A stretch of DNA of 64,000 nt from Iris pallida (GCA_029216955.1 JANAVB010015600.1:38666134-38730133), one strand, 5' to 3'; numbered from the stretch's first letter, positions 33,666 to 45,525 are shown. Made by a program: numbers and translations. Notes: generated from the sequence alone by a model not told the origin.

Positions 33666-34798
33666 TTGACATTCCGGTATCCTTTGACTTCATTGATCCT
33701 TCATGTCCGGTCATTTGATTGTTCTCTTGTCCCTTTTCTTAGGGGCACTTCGTCCGCAGCGGTCAGAGCTGGGCAGCAACAACAAAGGCAACAAGGACAA
33801 CCTGACCAGGATGTTCAGCAACCAGGGCCAGTCTCGCCTCAGGAGGCTATCCAGGAAGAAGTGATAGTAGAACCATCGGTTGGACCGCAGTATCCAGATA
33901 TTCCAGACCCACCCATAGTTCCACCTACCCCTGTGGAAGTGGACACACTAGCCCTTCTGGAGATCATGAGAGGAATGATGGCTGCTCAGCAACATCAGAT
34001 GTTGGCCCAGCAGCGCATGCACACTCAGCTATAAGAGCAGAATGTGTTGCTCAACCAAGGATTACAGACGGCTTTGAAAAGAGGAGTGAGGGCTGATTCA
34101 GGAGCATCAGCCAGGTTTTGCAAGTACAACCCCCGTCGTTTCGAGGGCACGGAGGATGCCATCTCAGCAGATGCATGACTTAAGGATATGGAGGCTATTC
34201 TGACAACGGCTAAGGTACCGGCGGAAGAACGTGTGGATCTAGTGAAGTTGTTACTTCAGGATCTCGTACGTGATTGGTGGAAATCAGAGGAAGTGGGCAT
34301 CAGACGTCCTGTGGCTTGGGACAATTTTACTGCAAGATTCAAGACCAAGTACTATGGAGTTGTGGCGCAGTTTGAGCTACAACAGAAGTTTATCAACCTC
34401 AGGCAGGCTGGCAAGACTGTAGATGCTTATGCGGCGGAGTTCTGCAGATTGAGTAGATTCGCCCCAGAGATGGTAGCAACGGAGCGCCAGAGGGCCATGA
34501 GGTTTCAGCAAGGGTTTCATCTTGAGCTCTTGCAATTGATAGAGGGGCACAATTACCAGACTTTTGACGAAATATTAACGGCAACTCGAAGGCATGAGAT
34601 CACTATTCAGAGGCTTGCAGTAAGGACTGGAGGTCAGAAGAGATCCCACAGTCAGATTGAAGGAGGAGGGGGAGCAGCGCCCCGAACAACAGCACCATCC
34701 GCTGGCATTCGTATCCACGATGTGGCGATACGAGGGTCAGCACCACCCAGGCAGTAGCAGCAACAGCAACAGAGGAAGAACCAGCAACCCCCGGCGGG
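33666..34798 (+). pseudogene. gypsy gag, broken
   Basis: A Q-rich N-terminal segment (RAGQQQQRQQGQPDQDVQQP) is followed by the retrotransposon gag domain: FCKYNPRRFEG, LLLQDLVRDWW, TARFKTKYYG and the KTVDAYAAEFCRLSRFAPEM stretch. In-frame stops interrupt it at about 34032 (TAA), 34177 (TGA) and 34756 (TAG). Each is one C-to-T or G-to-A change from a sense codon expected in this family. The zinc knuckles lie in the next segment. Confidence 0.88.
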
Positions 34799-37700
34799 AT
34801 GCACTATTGTGGAAATATGGGACACACTAGAGTTGTGTGTCGGACATTGAATGGACTGTGTCTGATATGTGGAAATCCAGACCATCGGGTTACCACATGT
34901 CCCATGAATTTGAGGTCAGGAGGACCAGGGCAACAGTTTCTTGCTCTGCCAGCACCAGGGGCAGGCCAGTATCGAGGACCAGCAGTGGCAGTAAGGCCGT
35001 TGGCACAGCGTCCGTTAGTCCTGCAGGCTCAGATGTTTCGGCAGCAGGGACCGTCGATGCAGCAACACCAGCATAAACCACCCCAGCATCATCAAGGCAG
35101 GGGCCAGCAGCAGCACCAGGCTAGGCCGCAGCATGGGAATCAGCAAGGAGGTCGAGGGCAAGCATTCACTCTGTCCTTGGAGGAGGCATTGGCATCGGGA
35201 GATATTGTGGCAGGTAACATTCTCGTCGCCTCATATCCCGCAGTAGCATTGTTTGATTCGGGAGCATCCCATTCATTTATATCTGCACGATTTGCGACAC
35301 GACTAAGAATGGAGTTCGAGGCATTGCCAGGGAGGTTGAATATACTCACTGGTAATGGGCTCGTAGGAGTTAGTAGAGTTATTTTAGCGTGTAGCGTTGT
35401 AGTTTACGGGCATTCCTTACCCGCCCGGTTGATAGAATTTCCTGTAGGAAATTTCGACGTTATCTTAGGCATGGACTGGCTGAAAGACAGTCATGCGATA
35501 ATAGATTGTCGTAGAGGGAGTGTATCTTTTGATATTCCAGGCATGAAGAGGTTTACCTTAGTCAGATCAGAGGCAACTCAGCAAGAGCAGGGAGTAGTGA
35601 CGGCAATGGAGGAAGTTCAGATTCCGAAGGTAGTTGAAAAATTTCTAGATGTATTTCCTGAAGAACTTCCAGGTCTACCACCAGTTAGAGATATTGAGTT
35701 CAGTATAGAATTGGTACCAGGAACTAAACCGATATCAGATCGGGTTTACAGAATGGCGGATTCAGAGCAGGCCAAGGTATATGAGCACATAGAGGAATTG
35801 AAGGAGAAGAAGTTCATCCAAGCTAGTGTATCACCGTGGGCAGCACCAGTGGTACTTGTGGGAAAGAAGGATGGGTCATCCAGATTGTGCATTGACTACA
35901 GGAAGCTTAACGCGGCAACAGTGAAGAACAAGTACCCATTACCCCGGATCGACGACTTATTTGACCAGTTGAGCAAAGCTAGAGTTTTCTCCAAGATAGA
36001 CCTTCGTTCAGGGTACCATCAGGTGAGGGTTCGGAAGGAAGACATTCCCAAGACAACATTCAGGTCGAAGTATGGACATTATGAATTCTTGGTAATGCCA
36101 TTTGGTTTGACCAATGCTCCAGCTATATTCATGGATTGATGAACCGCATCTTTATGCCGTATTTAGATCAGTTTGTCGTAGTATTTCTCGACGACATTCT
36201 TGTGTACTCTGCTAGTGAAGAGGAGCATGAAGACCACCTCAGGAAAGTGTTGCAAGTTCTGAGAGAGAACCAGTTGTATGCCAAGCTCAGTAAGTGTGAG
36301 TTTTGGTCGAATCACATTTCATTTTTGGGTCATATCATATCAGGAGCTGGAGTAGCAGTAGATCCCAGGAAGATAGAAGCAGTAGAAAGTTGGCCAGTAC
36401 CCAAGACCGTAGCAGATGTGCAGAGTTTCTTGGGATTAGCAGGATATTACAGAAGGTTTGTGTCAGACTTTGCAAGGCTTTCAGCACCCATGACCCGCTT
36501 GACCCGGAAGGATGTACCATTTGTTTGGTCGGCAGAATGTCAGGCATCATTTGAGACTTTGAAGCAGAAGCTGATATCAGCACCTATTCTTACATTACCA
36601 GTTGGACCCGGAGGTTTTACAGTATATTGTGATGCGTCGGGTAAAGGACTTGGATGTGTCCTTATGCAACATGGGAAGGTGATAGCATACGCATCTAGGC
36701 AGCTTCGGGACCACGAGAAGAATTACCCAACTCATGATTTGGAGTTAGCGGCAGTAGTGTTTGCTCTGAAGCTATGGAGGCATTACTTACATGGTGACCG
36801 AGTGGAAATGTACACAGACCATAAAAGTCTGAAGTACATCTTTACTCAGAAGGAACTAAACATGAGGCAGAGAAGGTGGTTGGAGTTGATCAAGGATTAT
36901 GACGTGGAGCTTCAGTATCACCTAGGCAAGGCTAATGTAGTAGCAGACGCTCTTAGCAGGAGAGGCGGCACATTTATGTTGACAACACAGAAGCACATCT
37001 TAGAAGACCTTCAGGAGATGGGCATCGAAGTTATATTTCCTAGTGATATAGGAGTTCTAACTAGTCTACAAGTCCAATCTGACTTGGTAGACAGGATCAA
37101 GGCAGCTCAGGCACAGGACCCAAGGATTCAGAAGCTTAGGGCAGAATGTGAGTCAGGACTCAGGAAGGAGATGAGGATTCACGAAGATGGTACACTTAGG
37201 TTCGGATCGCGTTTATGTGTGCCTAGTGGAGATATCAGACAGGAGGTCATAGCAGAAACTCACAGTTCTCAGTATTCTATTCACCCTGGAGGGACCAAGA
37301 TGTACCAAGATATCAAGCAACATTTCTGGTAGAACGGGATGAAGAGAGAGATAGCTAGATTTGTTTCCCGTTGCTTGGTATGTCAGCAAGTGAAGGCAGA
37401 ACAGCAGAGGCCAGCTGGGTTATTGCAACCGCTCCCTATCCCGGAATGGAAATGGGAGCATATTACAATGGACTTTGTGACCGGTTTACCAAGATCACCA
37501 AGTGGTAAGGATGCTATTTGGGTGATAGTAGACCGGCTTACGAAGGTAGCATACTTTCTTTCTTTCAGAGTAGGGCAATCTACAGAAAAATTGGCAGAGT
37601 TGTATATGCAACAGATAGTCAGGCAGCATGGAGTCCCTGTCAGTATTGTGTCAGATCGAGATACCCGCTTTACATCACATTTCTGGAAGAGCTTACATCA

Positions 37701-38502
37701 TAGTCTGGGTACCAAGTTAAGGTTTAGCACAGCTTACCATCCGCAGATGGATGGGCAATCAGAAAGAATGATTCAGACTTTAGAAGATATGTTACGAGCT
37801 TGCACTCTAGAATTTGGAGGGTCTTGGGAAAGTCACCTGCACTTGGTCGAGTTCTCATACAACAATAGTTATCAGGCCAGTATCCAGATGGCGCCATTCG
37901 AAGCATTATATGGTAAGAAGTGCAGGTCACCGCTAGCATGGGATGATATTGGGGAGAGGAAGATGCTAGGCCCAGAAATGATTATTCAGACGGTTGAAGT
38001 AGTTAAGGGAATTAGAGAGCGACTTAGAGTTGCGCAGGACCGGCATCGTCATTGGGCTGATCAGCATCGTAGGCCGTTAGAATTCTCTGTTGGGGACCAC
38101 GTATTCTTGCGGATCTCACCTACTCGTGGGGTCATTAGATTTGGCGTTTGCGGGAAATTGAGTCCGCGGTACGTAGGCCCATTTGTTATCCTTGATCGGA
38201 TAGGCGATGTTGCTTATCGTTTATCACTCCCACCTTCGTTACGAGAGGTGCATGACATGTTTCATGTATCTCAATTACGTAGGTATGTATCAGATCCAAG
38301 CCATGTCCTCGATCATTCTGAGCTGGTTGTTGGTACCAACCTGTCTTACGAGGAACAGCCTGTGTCCATTTTGGACCGAAGAGAGAAGATACTCAAGAAC
38401 CGAACAATTAATCTTGTCCGTATTACTTGGGGTCATCACTCCTTGGGAGAGTCAACGTGGGAACGTGAGGATGATATCCGATCACGGTATCCACCTGTTT
38501 GA
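34799..38502 (+). pseudogene. gypsy zinc knuckles and pol (PR-RT-RH-INT-chromodomain), broken
   Basis: In order: two zinc knuckles (second [14 protein letters not shown]); protease [13 protein letters not shown] (about 35250); a GMDW motif; reverse transcriptase with [20 protein letters not shown] and [11 protein letters not shown] (about 36180); RNase [14 protein letters not shown] and [10 protein letters not shown]; integrase zinc region ending CLVCQQVK; integrase core MDFVTGLP, VSDRDTRF and GQSERMIQTLEDML; then GPFVILDRIGDVAYRLSLP and a chromodomain-like tail ILDRREKILKNRTINLVRI. A one-base loss near 36137 shifts the frame, and a TAG at 37330-37332 replaces an expected tryptophan codon. 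About 1230 codons in all, normal for the family. Confidence 0.93.
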
Positions 38503-38743
38503 CTCACAAGGTATATCTCTTTTTGTATACCTTGATTGTCTTGATTTCTCATGCTTAACGCTTTATGGGTAGAACTACTTGATATCGTAGATTGATGGAT
38601 TTACATATATAGTACTTGCTTTTGATATGGTAAAAATAATTGCTTGATCACTAGAATTGCTTGATCACTAGAATTGCTTGTATTAGTTTAGCCCCGATGT
38701 TTCTATCCTGCTTGGAATTGAAATTCGAGGACGGAATTTTTCT

Positions 38744-38757
38744 AAGGTGGGTAGAGA
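38744..38757 (+). other. Polypurine tract of the gypsy element
   Basis: AAGGTGGGTAGAGA directly precedes the 3' LTR and is nearly all purine. Confidence 0.75.
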
Positions 38758-41700
38758 TGTCACTCCCCGTTCCCGGAATGCGTATTTTTATATATGTACA
38801 ACTCATGTGTATTTAGTTAGTATTTATCATGTATTATTCTGTATTTAAATTCCTTTAGTTTCATGTTAATTAATTATTTGCTCTTTAAATTTTCATGTTA
38901 TTTTATTTCTGCAATTTTATTTCTGCAATTTTATTTCTGCAATTATATTTCTGCAATTTTATTATCTGCATTTTATTTGCTGCTTTAGTGTTATTGGGTT
39001 TCGGTTTGCTGGATCCCCTTAAACCCGGCCCAACACCCCACCTACCACCACCCTTCCTATTTAAAGCTTCCATCTCTTTCTCTCTCCTCATTACTTCATT
39101 CTCACCATTACTTCTTCTTCTTCCTCTCATTACTCCCCACCACCTACCAGCAGCAGGAGAAGGCAAGTACAAACTTGCTTCTACTTGAGAACCATGTTTT
39201 TATGGTTCATTTGGCTTCTCCTTGTGATTCTAAGAGAGTTTAGTTCTTAGTATTTTGGATTTCGTTGGCTTGTTTCTCCTAGATCTAAGTTTTGTATTCG
39301 GCTGTTCATGGGTTCTTGGTCCACCAACTTTGCGTGTATTTTCTCTGGCACTGGAACAAGGCTCCATGGGACTTGGAGTTTGGGAGATGTTTCACGCACA
39401 CGTTCTTACGTGCTCGCGTAAACATCAGCCCAGTCACGCACACGTCTATACGTGTTGCGTGTATTTTAGTCACGCTAACGTTCTCATAAGCGTACGTGTA
39501 TTTCAGTCACGCTCATGTCTGTGCGTGTCTGCGTGACTTTGAGTTACGTTCACACTGTGCGTGCCTGCGTGACTTTTGAGTTACGTCCACTCTGTGCGTG
39601 CGTGTATTTTAGTCACGCTCGCATTTGAGTGCGTGTATTTTCAGTCACGCTCGCATTGTCTGCGTGTATTGAGTCACGCTCCTGTCTTTGTACTGCGTGC
39701 AAGAACTTTTCACGCTCATGTCCCTGAGCTTGCGTGCGTGACTTTTTACGATCACATTGTGCGTGACTTTTGGCGTACATGACTTTTCACCCTCACGCTG
39801 CGCGTGCGTGCGTGAATTATGTGTCACGCTCATACGCTCACGTTGCCAGCACGTATCACTTGTTATGCATCACTTGTCACACCTCATTGTTCACGATCAC
39901 GCTTACCAGAGTGTGCTACTTTTTACGCTCGCTCCTTCATGTCAGACTTGGCGTACTTTTCACGTATACGATTCTCGCGTGACTTTTGGACTTAGCTTAG
40001 ACTTGTTAGCATGGCTTCCTGACTTGGGAGTTTTATTTGTTCTATATTTTATTCATTTAATATTGGCATGATAATTTCCTATTATATCCTTACGCCTTTT
40101 TGCATGAACCCGAAAATCTTAGCATATTAATATTTTAATACCTAGGGTTGTGTATTAGTGCCAAGTGTCTGGATTGGTATATGGATATCCAGTGAGACTG
40201 GAACTTGACCTTGAGAGTTATAAACTCAACCCTATTTAATGCTAATGACTTTCATGCCTTGTCACCATTAATGACGATAGTTATCTTGACTAATTTGATC
40301 ATGCGTTCCTAGTTGGAACTAAGAGACTGGCTAGTCGTCTTATTGAAATAAATGAATGAGACACGTTCATGTTATGAACTATTGCAATCGACTGGCTGAT
40401 CCCGAAATATTGACATACATGGACATGCAGGCTTCAATCTATTTATTTATTTATTTATTTATTTTCTACAAAAGAAGCATGTGTACCTTATGGTCAATGC
40501 ATGATTACCGTGGTTAGATTTGATTGTTGCATTACGCTATGTAAGACCTGCAACCTAACCGCACTGGTATCGTTGTAGAGTTGTGCATATCGTACCCCGT
40601 ACGAAAGTACTCATTTGAATGACCATGATCCACGGCATGGGATTTCACTCAACGCAGGGGCTATTAAGTTAAATAAAATAATGATTGCATGGAGAGAATG
40701 GATTCCCGAGTTCTTACATGGCAGCCCCCTTGGGACGAGTAGTACCCGACGGGCCGGCTAGTTCCCACAGATACTGTAAATCTGCCACACGGGCAGGGAA
40801 CAGTATCTGTTTTTATTATTATGGTATATTGTATATTGACGGGCGTCCTGCTAGGACTCGTCTAATTCATGCATGGCGCACATGATTGACTGGATAGACT
40901 AGCCTTGCTCGCACATAGTAAGAACTGAGGAATCCCTAATTGCATAATTCCAGGATAACTTGGGACTCACAATAGCAAGCCGTAGTAGTTGATTGGCCGT
41001 TCAAGATGATTTATTTGTGTACTGCACTACTCTGTTACCTAACTGGGATGATCAGAATGTCAGGACATGACGGGCCAACTTCTGTCCTTGTTTGGTTGGG
41101 AGGTTGGTTCGAAGTGTCGTGATGTGATGTGAATCCTAGTGAAAAGTAGAGATCTATTATCATTATATTCTTTTACTTACTGGTTTAGTCCTTCATATCG
41201 TCCTTCCTTGTGGTACTTGCTATTAGAGGTCTAACCTCTCTGGTTTTGCATGACCAGATTTAGAGTCGGTTCCCGAGGATCCAGCGTACTTCTACCTCCG
41301 AGATGGTCAATACTAGAGGCATGATTGCAGGAGGTCTCGAGTGGGTTCCTTACTTCACCGCTCGTTTTGTTATTTACCTTTATACTTAGTCGTTTGGCAC
41401 CGACATGTTAGTCGGATTGTCTTGTACTTACTTTTACATAATTGTAATTAAGTCAGACTGCAGTTGATAACAATTGTGTATACTTGCTATACCATCTGGC
41501 TATGTTTTGTAAAGCCAGATCTCAAGAACATTTTGACTGAGCATTTGGGACGCCTTACTGCTTTATCTTACATGTTCTCTATTACTGCTTCTTGCTTGAA
41601 TGATTGAGACAATAGATGTAAAATGACCATAGTAAGACCTTTATGTAGTATGCACCCCCCTCGTCTGGTTAGACAGCATTGATCGTATTATACGGTATTC

Positions 41701-41770
41701 ATCTACCCGTAATACGTAGCTGGCTGAGTCAATCCCCCGCTCTCCAGTATTCTGGTTCTGGGGCGTGACA
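38758..41770 (+). repeat. 3' LTR of the gypsy element
   Basis: 3013 bp. Begins TGTCACTCCCCG and ends GCGTGACA. It matches the 5' LTR throughout. By eye, differences are mostly C/T or G/A and concentrate in CpG-rich parts. Confidence 0.95.
39380..39990 (+). repeat. CACG/CGTG-rich degenerate minisatellite in the gypsy 3' LTR
   Basis: Partner of 31160-31770, with the same unit order and several CpG-to-TpG/CpA changes relative to it (for example GCGTGCGTGAC against GCGTACATGAC). Confidence 0.8.
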
Positions 41771-43405
41771 GTGGTGGAGTAGCAAGTCGGCTTCAACACT
41801 GCGACAGGAAGCTGCTGGTGGTACGTCTGCTACCAAGGATGCCAATGCTTTGTCCAGTCCAGTCCTGTCTAAATACCACAGCCCCTTATGCCATGTGCCA
41901 GTCCCAAGTCGTCGTCCTGTCCCTTTCTCCTGAAAAGTCACCTGAGGAATGTCAAAGGAAACAGTACAGTTAAGATCAAGTATAATGGCACTAATGAATA
42001 GAAGATTGACAGGAAAAGATGGAGCATGAAGGACATTGGTTAGAGTGATGGAAGGGGTGCATGCGACAGTGCCTTTACCCATTACAGGGCTGGATGTACC
42101 ATCAGCGGTCTGAATACTCTCCGGCAATGGTAGGGGAGTATATTCCCGAAATGCACCACGGGACCCCATGACATGGCGAGATGCCCCAGTGTCCATAATC
42201 CATCCTGGCTGATGGATAGATGCAAGAGCACGTGCAGAATCATTGGTGCTGGTTTGGGCAAAGCAAGTGAAGTGGTCTTCCGAGGATGAAGACGCCCCAG
42301 GACTGTCGGCCGAACCCAGCTTTGTGCCACGCAACCTCTCAAGGAACTCCCGCTCAAGCGGGGTTATTTCAGCCAGGTGATGCTCTCCCCCTTCTTCCGC
42401 CAGATTTGCTTTGTGGCTACCCCTTCGACCAGCATATCCTCCTCTACCACCACGTCGGCCGCCACGACCCCGTCCTCGATCAGTAGACTGATTGTGCAAG
42501 GGTTTTGGACAAAATCGGATGTAATGTCCGAAGTCACCATAATTGTGACAAATACCACCCATAGATGGAGGGTGATTGAAGGCAGCAAGGGCAGACTTTT
42601 CAACCGCGGCTGGCTCCCCCTGGGAGGAGCCCTTGTTGGGCATCAACTTTAGGTGAGCTTCTTCCTGTGTCATAACAGCTATAGCTTCTTCCAAGGTCGG
42701 GAGCGTGGGTTGGGATAGGAGGATATTCCGTCGCTGCTCAAATACAGGGTGTAGTCCCTTCAGGAATTTTATCATACGCTGCCGGGAAATATAAGCCAGG
42801 AACGTCTGAAAGTACTTTGTGAAGGCTGGTTCTACTTGCGCATCGTCCATCCCAAGAGGATCATAATGATCCAGATCAGACCAATACTTCTTCAACAGGG
42901 CCGCGTACTCAGAGATGGTACGGTCGGCTTGGGCCACCCTATCGAGTTCATCTTGCAGTTGAAAGACTCGCATAGGGTTGCCGAAGCCGGAGTACATATC
43001 TTTGAGAGTTTGCCATATATCAGCAGCAGCCTCCATAGCCTCGACATTGCCCGACACCTGGTCGGTTAAAGAGGCAGTCAACCACCCAGCCACGATGTTG
43101 TTGACAATCTTCCACACAGCAAACTCCTTGGTGGAGTGATCGGCTGGCGCCTTGGCTTGGCCAGTGACATAGCCAACCAAGCCACGTCCCTTCAGTGTCC
43201 GCATCGCCTGCCGCGACCACTTCAAGTAGTTGGAAGTTCCTTCCAACTTCGTCTCCAGTTTCTCCAGCTTTCCCATTTTGTAAGGCGACGGATCCACATC
43301 AGTATGGATCACACGTGGGGTTACCTCGGTTAATCTCTTGGATAAGATATCATCAACCAAGGCCTTCATCTCATCAGCCGTCAGTTTGCCACTGATCGAA
43401 TCCAT
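41771..43405 (-). pseudogene. copia-B gag and protease, open but cut off by the gypsy insertion
   Basis: An open minus-strand frame of about 545 codons starts MDSISGKLTADEMKALVDDI (43405). The gag domain includes YLKWSRQAMRTLKGRGL and MIKFLKGLHPVFEQRRNILL. The zinc knuckle reads CHNYGDFGHYIRFC, with tyrosine in place of the second cysteine, so it is probably impaired. A GR-rich linker follows, then the protease motif WIMDTGASRHVMG and a gag-pre-integrase start. At 41771 the frame runs into the gypsy LTR and stops within 14 codons. The rest of pol is at 27592-30537. Confidence 0.9.
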
Positions 43406-44190
43406 GGCGTCTTCAACTGTGAACTTAATACGTCGTCTTCTTCGTCGTCGTCGGAGTCTGCAACTGACCCAACGACGTCGTCTTCGTCGTCGACGTCGTC
43501 TTCTTCAACGCCAGAGACTTTACTAATGCGCTACTAACTTGGCCAGCACCGACGCGCGCATGTAAAGTGAATACGTCAGGACACCAGAGAAGACATGATC
43601 AGTCTCTGTATAGATCCCGATGTGAAGAAGGAATAACAAATAAAGCATTTGTTAGTTCCAAACGACGTAAGCACGGAACAGAGTTGGTGCAAATAAAGAT
43701 TTGACAGCCGTCTCTATTCGAAATACGTCGTTTTTTTTTTGTTAAAAGCTAGGGTTAGGGTTTGATGGGCTGCTAGGGCTAGGGTTAGGGTTTCCATGGC
43801 AAAAGGCTAGGGATAGGGTTAGGGTTTGATGGTGCGGCTGCGGGAGAGAGGGGGGTCGGGGGGTTCCGCAGGGGGGGTCGGGGAGGTTCTGTCGGGGGGG
43901 TCGGGGGCTGGCGGGGGGGCGGGAGGGGCTGGCAGGGGGGGCGGATGGTGCTTCAGGGGGGCGGGAGGTGCTGGCAGGGGGGGCGGATGGTGCTTCAGGG
44001 GGGGGGCGGGAGATGCTGGCAGGGGGTTCGGGAGGGTGGGTAGCCGGTAGGAAGGGGTGGGTTCGGCGGGAGGGGCTGGCAGCGATGTCGGGGGGGTTGG
44101 GAGCCGGTGGGAGGGGGGGCAGCGTAGGGTCGGCGGCTGGGGGCGGGGGAAAAAATATTTTGTTTTGTGGAGAGAGAGAGAGAGAGTTAT
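43406..44190 (-). other. copia-B untranslated leader, C-rich with telo-box motifs
   Basis: Lies between the primer binding site and the gag start, with no coding region. In element orientation it contains a C-rich low-complexity block (44160-43840) and then three groups of AAACCCTAACCCTA motifs (43830-43745). On the plus strand the first block is a series of G runs of 4-8. Confidence 0.7.
43745..43830 (-). repeat. Telo-box (AAACCCTAA-type) cluster in the copia-B leader
   Basis: Three AAACCCTAACCCTA groups plus CCCTATCCCTAGCC variants in about 85 bp. Telo-boxes are known plant promoter and 5' UTR elements bound by telomere-repeat-binding factors. It could alternatively be a fragment of interstitial telomeric DNA. 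Confidence 0.6.
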
Positions 44191-44203
44191 GGCTCTGATA
44201 CCA
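44191..44203 (-). other. Primer binding site of copia-B (tRNA-iMet)
   Basis: TGGTATCAGAGCC on the minus strand abuts the 5' LTR and is complementary to the 3' end of plant initiator methionine tRNA. Confidence 0.92.
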
Positions 44204-44326
44204 TGTAGAAAATAATAGTTGGATTAATTTTATTGATGGACTACTTCACTACTTATAGGGAGTCTAGCTCCTCTACATACTACATATTCCGATGTGGGAC
44301 TAAAAGTCCCTTATTGACTCTCAACA
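44204..44326 (-). repeat. 5' LTR of copia-B (123 bp)
   Basis: No difference from 27462-27584 seen by eye. It drives transcription leftward. Confidence 0.92.
44253..44300 (-). promoter_or_regulatory. snRNA-type USE plus TATA in the copia-B 5' LTR
   Basis: GTCCCACATCG at 44300-44290 (minus) and TATAAG starting at 44257, a gap of 32 nt. This is the only recognisable promoter in the 123-bp LTR. Confidence 0.5.
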
Positions 44327-44331
44327 TCAAA

Positions 44332-44639
44332 TAAATAAGAACAATTTATAACAACAAAATTAGCAGAATTACCTTAGAAATGGTCAGAGCAAGCCTTCCC
44401 TATTCCTTGAGGCTGTCAAGGCATATAAAATAAAAACAAAACGATGTTTTGTCAGTGGAAATTATCAAATGATCATATGATATGATTAGTGGCATATCCA
44501 TGATGTGGGTATAGCGGATCAAAATATGCTAGTAAATTTTCAGTCCAAAATAAAAATAAAAATATATTAAAAAATATAGCATAAATTAATCACAAAATAT
44601 TTAGATGACAAAGACATATTATAATAGTTGTATTACATC
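44332..44639. other. Gene-less stretch
   Basis: AT-rich, no supported feature between copia-B and the hAT relic. Confidence 0.4.
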
Positions 44640-44960
44640 GACAATAATTGTTTATAATAATATCCTACGAGACTTATATCCTCAAAAACATGTTGCAAGA
44701 TGTCGTGTCTTTCTCAACTTTTACAAAAATGCCTTAATCAATGTATGTCACAAAATAATCATTCATAAATTCATTTCTCAGTCAGTTCTTGATAACCTTC
44801 ATCACCGAAAATACTCTTCCACAACAGCTGCACTTTTAACATGTAAGAATAGAGCCAATTTTAAAAGCAAGTACATTGATGAGGCCTGCACTCTGGTTGT
44901 CCTCACATTAATTCCTCCACAGAAAATTAAATGTGTTTTTTCCATTGCTCGAACCTGCAA
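44640..44960 (-). pseudogene. hAT C-terminal dimerisation domain relic
   Basis: On the minus strand, frames shift but read SSMYLLLKLALFLHV, then AAVVEEYF, then FSVMKVIKN and LRNEFMNDYFVTYID. This order matches the hATC region of plant TTF-type hAT transposases, where a hydrophobic stretch leads to a VER-like motif, an FSxMK motif and an LRN...YI helix. Stops fall after KN and after YID. No other transposase part or terminal repeat was found nearby. Confidence 0.5.
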
Positions 44961-44998
44961 CATCTGAGGGTATTATGTGTAACTCAAATCACTCTGAG

Positions 44999-45000
<2 letters not shown>

Positions 45001-45081
<81 letters not shown>
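45001..45081. repeat. (TA)n microsatellite
   Basis: About 40 uninterrupted TA dinucleotides. It is cruciform-prone, and assembly length may be unreliable. Confidence 0.97.
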
Positions 45082-45083
<2 letters not shown>

Positions 45084-45172
45084 AGTGGGGGTCGACTGAT
45101 CCCACTTTCCCAACTTTCTCTCTACCACTGGGTATGGTGAAATTATGAATTATTGATATTATTAAATAACTA

Positions 45173-45525
45173 AGGGTCTGATTGGATTGCAGGGTTTTGT
45201 TTAAAAAGTCATAAATATTCCTTGTTTGTTCTATAAAATGTCATAAATTTTTTTTTTATTTTTTTTTATTTGTGAAGATATTTGACAAGTTCTAATCAAA
45301 ATTTCAATTAAATTTAATTGTATGACATATGTAATAAGATTATTTTGTTTACTATCATATTTTTATTAATCTTCCTCTCACTCAAAATCTCCAATCCAAG
45401 AAAGAGTTATTAAATACCCCCACTTAACTCTTCCTCCAATCCAAACAAGGTTATATGTATTAACTCTACTTTCCCTCATTTAACCCTACTTAACTCTGCT
45501 TATTTTTTTCCCTCAATCCAATTTA
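45173..45525. mobile_element. Possible MITE with GGTCTGATTGGATTG-type ends
   Basis: The left GGGTCTGATTGGATTG and the complement of the right CAATCCAAACAAGG (near 45448) form a loose inverted pair. A second CCCTCAATCCAATTT copy is near 45510. There is no coding frame. Ends and family are uncertain. Confidence 0.35.

Larger units (their letters stand above)
30539..41770 (+). mobile_element. Ty3/gypsy chromovirus (Tekay/Del-like), nested in copia-B
   Basis: Long LTRs of about 3.0 kb (30539-33549 and 38758-41770) begin TGTCAC; the right one ends GTGACA and the left CTGACA. A perfect GTGGT duplication flanks it (30534-30538 and 41771-41775), and the copia-B coding sequence continues on both sides. 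The order gag, protease, reverse transcriptase, RNase H, integrase with a C-terminal chromodomain-like tail, plus the very long LTRs, supports a Tekay/Del-type chromovirus. LTR copies differ by a few percent, mainly transitions. Several stops and a frameshift inactivate it. Confidence 0.95.
27462..44326 (-). mobile_element. Ty1/copia retrotransposon copia-B, minus strand, split by a gypsy element
   Basis: Identical 123-bp LTRs lie at 27462-27584 and 44204-44326, flanked by a perfect TCAAA duplication (27457-27461 and 44327-44331). Directly inside the 5' LTR (right side) is TGGTATCAGAGCC on the minus strand, the standard tRNA-iMet primer site. Inside the 3' LTR is a CTTGAGGGGGAG polypurine tract. 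The short LTR, primer site and domain order fit an Ale/Retrofit-like lineage, which is a tentative assignment. The gypsy element at 30539-41770 splits it between gag/protease and integrase. Confidence 0.92.

Noticed and set aside
43745..43830. Interstitial telomere or chromosome-end interpretation
   Set aside because: Only a few degenerate repeats inside an element leader; the telo-box explanation is simpler.
44605..44967. 120-codon plus-strand frame as a gene
   Set aside because: The minus strand of the same DNA carries hATC-like fragments in the conserved order, so the plus frame is an antisense shadow.
44931..45148. Poly-Tyr-Ile frames
   Set aside because: Translation of the (TA)n microsatellite.
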